Source of the DNA: an uncultured Desulfovibrio sp.
GTDB taxonomy: Bacteria > Desulfobacterota > Desulfovibrionia > Desulfovibrionales > Desulfovibrionaceae
Direction of reading: 5' to 3'
DNA: 9,410 bases
Assembly: GCA_900547595.1 (NCBI GenBank)
Contig: URHE01000072.1
Location: 1-9,410, forward strand
The notes under the pieces were generated by a model. That model saw only the letters and a list, made by a program, of their open reading frames with translations, did not search any database and was not told the origin of the DNA. A program made the position numbers and the translations under genes. Shown one piece after another: positions 1-6,607 of this stretch. Every line of letters begins with the position of its first letter. Within the stretch, counting starts at the first letter, position 1.

Positions 1-452
1 TCCTTTTTCGGCTCCGGCCTGGGTTTGGCCTCTTCCTTTTTGGGTTCGGGCTTTTTCTGTTCCTCGCGGGGTTTGGGCTTGTCCTCCGGCTTTGGCTCCG
101 GTTTGGGCTCCGTCTTGCGCGGAATGGGCACGGCGTCCGGCTTTTTCGGTTCGGGCGCGGTCTCCCTGGGCGGCGCGGGCACGGGCTCCGGCGGCTTCGC
201 CTCCTCGCGGGCGGGCGCGGCGATCTCGCTTTGCGGCGCCGGCGGCGTGGGCGCGAGCGGTCCATCGCCCGGTTCGCCCATATGCCCGAGAATGGGCGAT
301 GGCGTGCGATTGCCGCCGGGAGCGCCCTCCACGAGACTGATCATGACCGGCCGCTGGTCGAGCCTGAGCGGCGGATGCGCGGGCCAGAACCAGATGAGGA
401 GGAAGAGCGCCGCGTGCAGGCAGAGCGAAATGATATACGAGGCGAGCCGCAT
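1..452 (-). CDS. tolA: TolA/TonB-like envelope-spanning protein, partial (C-terminus off window)
   Basis: Reading the minus strand from ATG at 452 gives about 150 open residues that run off the left edge without a stop. Residues 1-4 are short and basic (MRLA). Residues 5-23 form one hydrophobic membrane anchor (IISLCLHAALFLLIWFW falls here). From about residue 60 the chain is Pro/Lys/Glu-rich with many EPK, PKP and KPE units. This is the layout of TolA and TonB: an inner-membrane anchor, a rigid periplasmic spacer, then a C-terminal domain, here missing. The start lies 6 bases after the tolR stop, so it is the third gene of a tolQ-tolR-tolA unit. That context favours TolA over TonB: coupling of the TolQR proton-driven motor to Tol-Pal and outer-membrane constriction. 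Without the C-terminal domain, TonB cannot be excluded. Confidence 0.8.
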   Translation of the reverse strand, partial: MRLASYIISLCLHAALFLLIWFWPAHPPLRLDQRPVMISLVEGAPGGNRTPSPILGHMGEPGDGPLAPTPPAPQSEIAAPAREEAKPPEPVPAPPRETAPEPKKPDAVPIPRKTEPKPEPKPEDKPKPREEQKKPEPKKEEAKPRPEPKK

Positions 453-458
453 GCGAGC

Positions 459-950
459 CTACTTCTTTGCCGCTCCGGAAGCGCGGGGGGCCGCGCCGGA
501 ACGCCGGGCCGGAGCCGCCGGTGCGGCCTTTCCGGCGGAGGCGCCTTCGGGCTGGTCGGCCATGACGCCGAGATTCTCGATGCCGGCGGCCTTGATCTCG
601 CCCATGACCTCCACCACCAGGCCATAGGGCACTTCCCTGTCGGCCTGGAGAAAGAGCGTCCGGTTCTTGGCCTTGACCAGCCGTTCAAGATAGCCGCCCA
701 GCTCGGCCATGTCCTCCACCGGGTACTCGTCAAGGAAAATCTTGCCGTCCCGGCGGATGGTGAGGATCATGTGGTCCGCTTCGCTGGGCAGGGTCTCTAC
801 CTGCCTGGTCTGCGGCAGGTCCACCTCCAGCCCCTGGGTCATCATGGGCGTGGCGACCATGAAGATGATCAGAAGCACGAGCATCACGTCCACAAAGGGC
901 GTGACGTTGATTTCCGAGACGAACTTGCCGCCGCCGAGATTGGCGCCCAT
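459..950 (-). CDS. tolR: TolR, proton-channel subunit of the Tol system (ExbD/TolR family)
   Basis: A 163-residue protein starting MGANLGGGKFVSEINVTPFVD. The single transmembrane segment covers about residues 18-36. It carries the family's critical membrane aspartate at D21 (TPFVDVMLVLL), which with TolQ forms the proton path. The periplasmic domain is typical: LPQTRQVETLP, then RRDGKIFLDE, then LQADREVPYGLVVEVMGEIKAAG at about residues 100-122. After about residue 133 an Ala/Pro/Arg-rich tail of some 30 residues (AAPAAPARRSGAAPRAS) goes beyond the usual TolR end. The ATG is 1 base beyond the tolQ stop and the tolA start follows the stop by 6 bases, so the three are surely co-transcribed and translationally coupled. 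The neighbours make TolR more likely than ExbD, although the family cannot be split on sequence alone. Confidence 0.93.
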   Translation of the reverse strand: MGANLGGGKFVSEINVTPFVDVMLVLLIIFMVATPMMTQGLEVDLPQTRQVETLPSEADHMILTIRRDGKIFLDEYPVEDMAELGGYLERLVKAKNRTLFLQADREVPYGLVVEVMGEIKAAGIENLGVMADQPEGASAGKAAPAAPARRSGAAPRASGAAKK

Positions 951-951
951 C

Positions 952-1647
<696 letters not shown>

Positions 1648-1789
1648 TGACGACTCCGCTGTGAAGATCGGGCTCCCGCCGGACATGCCGCAACAGCCCT
1701 CCGTGCGGAGGATGTACCGGATGCCGCACTTTTTCAAGAAATTTTTTAGATTGACGCGCGAAACGTGGCATTCTCCCTCTCCCGGCACG

Positions 1790-1809
1790 AAAAACGGGGC
1801 AAAACCCCG
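1790..1809 (-). terminator. Rho-independent terminator, minus strand, upstream of tolQ
   Basis: Read on the minus strand, CGGGG, loop TTTTG and CCCCG form a 5-bp all-GC hairpin followed at once by TTTTT (plus-strand A run 1790-1794). This is a compact intrinsic terminator for leftward transcription. No minus-strand gene lies upstream of it in the window. It may block antisense read-through from the flagellin into tolQ, or act as an attenuator if tolQ is transcribed from a promoter to its right. Confidence 0.55.
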
Positions 1810-1864
1810 CCTGCGCCGTCCATGAACGCGGTGGCAGGAAAAAAAACGGAAAACGCGGCGGTTT

Positions 1865-1880
1865 TTAACTCATCCTTAAC
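1865..1880 (+). promoter_or_regulatory. Tandem TTAAC direct repeat with 11-base period upstream of flagellin
   Basis: TTAAC occurs at 1865-1869 and again at 1876-1880, exactly 11 bases apart, about one helical turn. It lies about 100 bases upstream of the flagellin start and just after the T run at 1862-1866. Direct repeats with 11-base period are the usual target shape of OmpR/PhoB-type regulators, and such a regulator is encoded downstream at 3026. That link is inference only; the repeat is short and could be chance. Confidence 0.3.
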
Positions 1881-1977
1881 CCGCCTTCCTGTAGCCTTCC
1901 CAGGACCGGTGCGGCCCAGCCGCGGGGGAGGGCAACCAGCCGCCAGGGGATGGCGGCGCATATTTCAGGGAGGAACC

Positions 1978-2862
1978 ATGTATATCAACAATAACAGCAT
2001 GGCCAGCAACGTGGCCAACACCCTGACCTCGCACTACAACAACCTGTCCACGTCCACACAGCGGCTTTCCTCCGGCCTGCGGGTCAATTCCGCGGCCGAT
2101 GACGCCGCGGGCCTGGCCATCCGCGAGCTCATGCGTTCCGACATCGCGGCGTTGCAGCAGGGACAGCGCAACGCCAATGACGCTATTTCCCTCATCCAGA
2201 CGGCGGACGGGGCCCTGGGCGTCATCGACGAAAAGCTCGTGCGCATGAAGGAGCTGGCGGAACAGGCGGCCACAGGCACCTATGACTCCACCCAGCGCCT
2301 GATGATCGAGTCCGAATACCAGGCCATGGCCTCGGAGATCACCCGCATCGCCAATGCCACGGACTTCAACAACATCAAGCTGCTGGACGGCAGCCTCTCG
2401 TCCGACACCCATGACGGCAGCGGCATGGCCGCCACCGGCAAGCTCAAGGTCCATTTCGGTTCGGCCAACGATTCGGCGGAGGATTACTACTACATCAAAA
2501 TAGGCAACTGCACCGCATCCGCCCTGGGCGTCGGCAATCAGGCGGATTCCGGCGCCGATGCCTATACGGTCTCCACGCAGGAAGCCGCGCAGAAGGCCCT
2601 CATCGGCATCAACAACGCCATTGTCTCCAAGGACAAGATACGCGCCGATCTGGGCGCCATGCAAAACCGCCTGGAAAACACCATCACCAACCTGACCACG
2701 CAGGCGGAAAACCTCCAGTCCGCGGAATCGCGGATTTCCGATGTGGACGTTGCCACGGAAATGACCAATTTCGTCAGCAACCAGATACTCACCCAGTCGG
2801 CGGTGGCCATGCTCTCGCAGGCCAACAGCATGCCGCAGATGGCCCTGCAGCTCATCCAGTGA
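1978..2862 (+). CDS. fliC: Flagellin, flagellar filament protein
   Basis: A 294-residue flagellin from ATG 1978, preceded by AGGGAGG at 1967-1973. The frame is open further upstream to 1765, but the flagellin N-terminus MYINNNSMASN and the ribosome binding site fix the start. The N-terminal D0/D1 region (about 1-140) contains LSSGLRVNSAADDAAGLAI (31-48) and DFNNIKLLDG (129-138). The C-terminal D1/D0 region (about 206-294) contains AESRISDVDVATEMT (249-263) and ends in SQANSMPQMALQLIQ. The middle (about 141-205) is short, so there is little surface-exposed variable domain, and it contains one cysteine at 178. Secreted through the flagellar type III apparatus, it polymerises into the filament. 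The VRMKELAEQAATGT stretch (88-101) corresponds to the TLR5-contacting helix of enterobacterial flagellins. No other flagellar gene is adjacent, so it is a lone filament locus within this window. Confidence 0.97.
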   Translation: MYINNNSMASNVANTLTSHYNNLSTSTQRLSSGLRVNSAADDAAGLAIRELMRSDIAALQQGQRNANDAISLIQTADGALGVIDEKLVRMKELAEQAATGTYDSTQRLMIESEYQAMASEITRIANATDFNNIKLLDGSLSSDTHDGSGMAATGKLKVHFGSANDSAEDYYYIKIGNCTASALGVGNQADSGADAYTVSTQEAAQKALIGINNAIVSKDKIRADLGAMQNRLENTITNLTTQAENLQSAESRISDVDVATEMTNFVSNQILTQSAVAMLSQANSMPQMALQLIQ

Positions 2863-2882
2863 TACAAATACTCGTTGCCCGG

Positions 2883-2933
2883 GGCGCCAGCGCGGCGGGG
2901 GGAGCGCGGACTTCCCCCGCCCTGTATGGCGCC
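2883..2933 (+). terminator. GC-rich hairpin after flagellin, likely terminator without U-tract
   Basis: GGCGGGGG (2894-2901) pairs perfectly with CCCCCGCC (2914-2921) around a 12-base loop. An outer GGCGCC (2883-2888) can pair with GGCGCC (2928-2933). It begins about 20 bases after the flagellin stop. No run of T follows (GGGAAAAACC), so it is not a textbook intrinsic terminator. It probably ends or stabilises the 3' end of the flagellin mRNA, separating it from the two-component genes. Confidence 0.45.
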
Positions 2934-3025
2934 GGGAAAAACCTCTCGGGGAAACCATGCACGCGCACGCAGACAGCATCTTTCCGGATGACGGATCGCG
3001 GGCTGAAATTCTGGGAGCCACGCCT

Positions 3026-3703
3026 GTGCTCGAAATACTGCTCATTGAGGACGACCCCGACCTGTCGGCCCTCATCATGGAATATCTGGACATGGAATCC
3101 ATGCGCTGCGACAACGCCATGACGGGAACGGCGGGACTGGACCTGGCGCTCGGCAGCGACGGCATCGGCTATGACTGCATCATCCTGGACCTGAACCTGC
3201 CGCTGCTGGACGGCCTTTCCGTTTGCGGAGAGCTGCGCCGCAGGGGCATCATGACGCCCGTCATCATGCTCACGGCGCGCGACAGGCTGGAGGACAAGCT
3301 CGAGGGCTTTTCCCACGGCACCGACGACTATCTCTGCAAACCCTTTGAAATGCAGGAACTCATCGCGAGGATCAATGTGCTGGCGAACCGGAGATACAAA
3401 AACTCCCTGCTCCAGTGCGACAGCCTGATCATGGATGTTGCCGGCAGGGCCGTGACGCGCGGCGGAAAGCGGCTCTCCCTGAGCGCCATTGAATGGAAGC
3501 TGCTGCATCTCCTGCTCTCCGCGTCGCCGCAGCCCGTGAGCAAGCAGAAACTGCTGTTTGAAGTCTGGGGCGAAACCCCGCCGGACTCCGACAGCCTCAA
3601 GGTGCATATCCACAACCTGCGCAAGGCCGTTGATCTTCCCGGGGAAATTCCCCTGCTGCACACCTTTCCCGGCCACGGATATGCCCTGTGCGCAAAACAG
3701 TGA
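3026..3703 (+). CDS. OmpR/PhoB-family DNA-binding response regulator
   Basis: A 225-residue regulator from GTG 3026, which has GGGAG at 3013-3017, 8 bases upstream. An in-frame ATG at 2957 would add 23 residues (MHAHADSIFPDDG...) that precede the normal start of a receiver domain, so I prefer the GTG, though the ATG also has a GGGGA nearby. Receiver domain about 1-120: acidic pocket E8-D9-D10, phosphoacceptor D55 (IILDLNLPLLDG), T83, Y102 and K105 (DDYLCKP), all intact. Winged helix-turn-helix effector about 130-225: LSLSAIEWKLLHLLL, then the recognition-helix region SDSLKVHIHNLRKAV, then the wing HTFPGHGYAL. It should bind direct repeats near promoters when phosphorylated by the kinase encoded next, which overlaps it by 16 bases. 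The genes controlled are unknown. Confidence 0.93.
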   Translation: MLEILLIEDDPDLSALIMEYLDMESMRCDNAMTGTAGLDLALGSDGIGYDCIILDLNLPLLDGLSVCGELRRRGIMTPVIMLTARDRLEDKLEGFSHGTDDYLCKPFEMQELIARINVLANRRYKNSLLQCDSLIMDVAGRAVTRGGKRLSLSAIEWKLLHLLLSASPQPVSKQKLLFEVWGETPPDSDSLKVHIHNLRKAVDLPGEIPLLHTFPGHGYALCAKQ

Positions 3704-5010
3704 AACCTCACGGCGGGATCAGCCTGACGCTGTTCATCACGCTTTCCTGCATCGGCATCGCCCTCCTGCCCGTCCTTGTCTACAGCGCCCTGAGCATGGT
3801 TTTTTTCAGAACCGGCATCGACAGCCTCCACAAGGCGCAGCTGACCATCGCCATCGAGGAATACGCGCGGCGCCGGGCGGAAGCGGGGGCGCCGGTGCCG
3901 CCCCTCCCGGATACGGACACTTCCGGCATCCCGCTGCCGGAGGGGGGGCTCAACCGGCTCCATGTGACCACCCTGCGCCGCCAACTGCCGCAAAGCGTGC
4001 GGGAAGCGCTCCCGCCGGTGCTGCGCGATGATACCTGCATGTCCGTCGTCGGCGGCGCCGGAGAGGAAAGCATCTATGTGGTGCTCACCATGCCGCTGCA
4101 TGGCAAACGCTATTACGCCTACCAGCGGGTTTCCCTCCGGGAGGGGGAAACATATATCCGCCCGCAGATCCGCTCGACAATATACCTCCTGCTCGCGACA
4201 GGCGGCGTGATCCTGGTCCTGCTGTGCCTTTTCCTGCTGCATGTCATCAGGAGGATCAAGCAGCCCACAAGGGCCCTGAGCGCGTGGACGGCAACGCTGC
4301 ATGCGGGGAATATGGACGAACCGCTCCCGGATTTTGTGTATCCCGAGGTCTACGCCATCGCCGGCGTGATACAGGAAAGCCTGAAACGGCAGTACACGAT
4401 CGCAAAGCGCGAGGAACTCATATGGCGGTATTGCAGCCATGAACTGCGGACGCCCATCAGCATCATGCACATCGGCCTTGATCTCCTGAAAAGGACCCTG
4501 GCCCGTCAGGAACGAAACACGGACCAGGAAATAAAAATACTTTCGCGGCTCCAAAGATCGGCCTATTCCATGTCGCATCTTGTGGGAACGCTGCTCTGGC
4601 TCGGACGGAACGATATTCACCCCCTGCCCAATGAGCATATTGAACTCTCGCTCTTCATCCAAAGCGTCATCGCCGATGTCCGGCGGCTCTTTCCGCATGA
4701 CTACAAAAAACTGACCATCAGGGTGTCCCGCCATGTTTCCCGCATTCCCGGACCGGCCCTGCGCATCGTGCTGGAAAACATCATCCGCAACGCCTTCCAG
4801 CATGCGCTGGGCAATGCCATCTGCATCCTGCAGCGCGGCCCGCGGATAACGGTGATGAACACCACGGGCAGGGGCGGCGCGCTGCGCGAAAACACGGGAT
4901 TCGGCCTGGGGCTTGAGCTCACGGAGCGCCTCACGGCGAAACTGGGTTGGGAGTTCAGCACCACCCATGCCGATGGCTATGCCCGGGCAACCCTTGTCCT
5001 GCCGTCATAG
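3688..5010 (+). CDS. Membrane sensor histidine kinase, partner of the upstream regulator
   Basis: About 440 residues from GTG 3688, overlapping the regulator's last codons; another GTG at 3700 overlaps the regulator stop. Both suggest translational coupling. Membrane segments lie at about 13-40 and 163-187 and enclose a periplasmic sensor region of about 120 residues with no family I recognise. A HAMP-like linker leads to the dimerisation domain with phosphoacceptor H251 (SHELRTPISIM). The ATPase domain has a good N box (LENIIRNAFQHA, 362-373, metal-binding N368) and a G2 box (GFGLGLEL, 404-411). The G1 box that should read DxGxG is MNTTGRGG: the conserved aspartate contacting adenine is replaced by Asn or Thr, depending on alignment, and the ATP lid is short. 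It may still be active, since related short-lid kinases exist. The signal sensed is unknown. Confidence 0.92.
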   Translation: MRKTVKPHGGISLTLFITLSCIGIALLPVLVYSALSMVFFRTGIDSLHKAQLTIAIEEYARRRAEAGAPVPPLPDTDTSGIPLPEGGLNRLHVTTLRRQLPQSVREALPPVLRDDTCMSVVGGAGEESIYVVLTMPLHGKRYYAYQRVSLREGETYIRPQIRSTIYLLLATGGVILVLLCLFLLHVIRRIKQPTRALSAWTATLHAGNMDEPLPDFVYPEVYAIAGVIQESLKRQYTIAKREELIWRYCSHELRTPISIMHIGLDLLKRTLARQERNTDQEIKILSRLQRSAYSMSHLVGTLLWLGRNDIHPLPNEHIELSLFIQSVIADVRRLFPHDYKKLTIRVSRHVSRIPGPALRIVLENIIRNAFQHALGNAICILQRGPRITVMNTTGRGGALRENTGFGLGLELTERLTAKLGWEFSTTHADGYARATLVLPS

Positions 5011-5034
5011 CGCGTTTTCGCGATGAAAGCGCGC
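5010..5034 (+). terminator. Strong hairpin directly after the kinase stop codon
   Basis: GCGCGTTTTC (5010-5019) pairs with GAAAGCGCGC (5025-5034) over 10 base pairs with one G-T wobble and a 5-base loop. It begins on the last base of the kinase stop codon. No T run follows, so it is a stabilising 3' hairpin or an atypical terminator. It occupies the ATG at 5023, which argues against that codon as the start of the next gene. Confidence 0.4.
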
Positions 5035-5097
5035 ACACGCTCCGGCGGATGCGCGTTCCGGGACGCCCTGTTCTTGCCAAGGGGTGACGACCTGTAT

Positions 5098-6558
5098 ATG
5101 CTGGCCGCCATGCACACGATCTCCGTTTTCCGGGCGCCGCTCGCGGCCTGCGCCGGGAGCTGGCTGGCGGCGCGCCTCACGGGCGTTGCCCTGCTCCTTG
5201 CCGCGCTCCTGCTGCTGCCGCAGAACGGCACCGCCGCCGCGCGTGGCGCCGCCCCGGCCCCTATCTTCACGGGGGGGCGGGTCCTGAAGTCCGGCGGGGA
5301 TGCCGCGCCCGCGGGCGCGCTGGACATGGCCGCCGCCGTGGCCCGCGCGCTGGAGCGCAACCCCTCGCTCGGCGCTCAGGAAGCGCAGAACCGCGCCTCG
5401 GAGGAAGGCCGCAAGTCCGCGCGGGGCGCGTTCGGTCCCAAGCTCGGCATGAGCTATTCCGCCGTCAAGCAGGAACGCAAGACCTCCCCGCGCAGCGTGC
5501 GCCCGCCGGAACTGGGGTCCTATTCCTGGGGTGTGGAGATCTCGCAGCCGGTCTTTCAGGGCTTCCGTCTGCTCAACAGCTACCAGAAGGCCGCGCTTCA
5601 GGCCGACAGCGACAAGGCGGCCCTGCGCCGGGCCGAGCTCGCCATGACCGAGCAGGTGCAGACGGAATTTCTCAGCTATCTGCGCGCCGAGGAAAATGTC
5701 CGCAGCGAGAGCGATTCCCTGGCGCGCCTGCGCGACCAGCTGCGCATCACCAGGGCGTTTTACGAGGTAGGCCTGCGCCCGCGCCTGGATGTGCTCCAGG
5801 CGGAAGTGAACGTGAGCCAGGCCGAGAACCTTCTCATCCAGGCCGAGAACACGCGCGACACGGCCCAGGCGCGGCTCAACACCCTGCTCGGCTTCACGGC
5901 CACGGCGCCGGCCCGCTATGTGGGGCGCCTCGGGCATGTGCCGTTCCGCCGCTCGCTGGAGCAATGTCTGGAGGCCGCCTACCGGCAGCGCCCCGACCTC
6001 CTCATGGCGGCCAGGGCCGTGGAGATGGCCGCCAGGGACCGCCGCATGGTCCAGAGCGACTATTACCCCCAAATCGAGGCATACTACAATATCAACCAGA
6101 CCGGGAACACCCCGGACCTCCAGATGCGTGGCGAGGGGGGCTCCCGCTCCGCCACCTGGGAGGTGGGCGCGCGCGCCGTGTGGAATGTCTTCCAGTGGGG
6201 CGTCACCTATTATGCCGACCAGCAGGCGGGCTGGGTCGTGACGCGGCTGCGCCACGAGGAGGAGGACCTCAAGCTCACTGTGGGCTATGACATCAAGTCC
6301 AAGCTCCTGGCCGTGCATGAGGCCGAAAAGCGCATCGCCGTGGCGGAAAAGGGCGTGGCCCAGGCGCGGGAAGCCTATGACGCGGCGCTTGCCCGCTATC
6401 AGGAACAGGTGGGGACCAATTTCGACGTGCTCGACGCCTCGGCCAACCTCACCCGCGCCCAGGCTTCGCTCACCGGGGCCAGGGCGGACTATCTCACGGC
6501 GCTCGCCCAGATATATGTGGCCATGGGCGAGTATCATCCGGACCTCGGACGCCGTTAG
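5098..6558 (+). CDS. TolC-family outer-membrane efflux/secretion channel
   Basis: A 486-residue protein from ATG 5098, with AAGGGGTGA at 5079-5087. Another ATG at 5110 is possible. The frame opens at 5023, but that start sits in a hairpin and would put 25 non-signal residues first. The signal peptide core is LTGVALLLAALLLLP (about 28-41), with probable cleavage near TAAARG (45-50); no lipobox, so unlike NodT-type lipoproteins. Two outer-membrane efflux repeats follow. Repeat one holds SQPVFQGFRLLNSYQKA (149-165), long coiled-coil helices (167-262) and GLRPRLDVLQAEVNVSQAE. Repeat two holds YRQRPDLLMAARAVEMAARD (295-314) and VGTNFDVLDASANLTRAQASL (438-458). Trimers form the exit duct of type I secretion or RND/ABC pumps. 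No pump or adaptor gene is adjacent, so the partner is encoded elsewhere. RNase J begins 49 bases downstream. Confidence 0.93.
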   Translation: MLAAMHTISVFRAPLAACAGSWLAARLTGVALLLAALLLLPQNGTAAARGAAPAPIFTGGRVLKSGGDAAPAGALDMAAAVARALERNPSLGAQEAQNRASEEGRKSARGAFGPKLGMSYSAVKQERKTSPRSVRPPELGSYSWGVEISQPVFQGFRLLNSYQKAALQADSDKAALRRAELAMTEQVQTEFLSYLRAEENVRSESDSLARLRDQLRITRAFYEVGLRPRLDVLQAEVNVSQAENLLIQAENTRDTAQARLNTLLGFTATAPARYVGRLGHVPFRRSLEQCLEAAYRQRPDLLMAARAVEMAARDRRMVQSDYYPQIEAYYNINQTGNTPDLQMRGEGGSRSATWEVGARAVWNVFQWGVTYYADQQAGWVVTRLRHEEEDLKLTVGYDIKSKLLAVHEAEKRIAVAEKGVAQAREAYDAALARYQEQVGTNFDVLDASANLTRAQASLTGARADYLTALAQIYVAMGEYHPDLGRR

Positions 6559-6607
6559 CCCCAACGCCACGGCGCCGGCAGCGCCGGCGGACAGACAAAG
6601 GAACAGC

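Larger units (their letters stand above)
1648..1977. other. 330-base divergent intergenic region between tolQ and the flagellin gene
   Basis: No gene is convincing here. It must hold the tolQ promoter (minus strand) and the flagellin promoter (plus strand). It is much richer in A and T runs than its surroundings: AT-rich at 1731-1755, eight A at 1839-1846 and five T at 1862-1866. A perfect 6-bp inverted repeat CCTCCG-TG-CGGAGG lies at 1698-1711. A weak minus-strand promoter guess is TTGAAA (1732-1737) with TACATC (1711-1716), but the spacer is only 15 bases. I could not find a good sigma-28 or sigma-54 promoter for the flagellin. The minus-strand terminator and TTAAC repeats inside it are listed separately. 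The flagellin ribosome binding site GGGAGG is at 1968-1973. Confidence 0.7.

Noticed and set aside
1..200. Short repeated units in the left end as a possible repeat array
   Set aside because: They encode the EPK/KPE-rich spacer of TolA. The repetition is protein-level low complexity, not a DNA repeat or CRISPR.
1865..1880. TTAA-N7-TTAA resembling a CtrA box
   Set aside because: The spacing fits the CtrA consensus, but CtrA is an alphaproteobacterial regulator and the flagellin points to a Desulfovibrio-like organism.
1951..1967. TGGC...TTTCA as a sigma-54 promoter for flagellin
   Set aside because: The spacing between the elements is off by one and the site is only about 10 bases from the start codon, overlapping the ribosome binding site region.
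1876..3165. 429-codon minus-strand open frame
   Set aside because: Fully antisense to flagellin and the gap after it; it explains nothing that the flagellin frame does not.
3328..4968. 546-codon minus-strand open frame
   Set aside because: Antisense to the response regulator and kinase; low-complexity His/Arg/Gln content and no motif.
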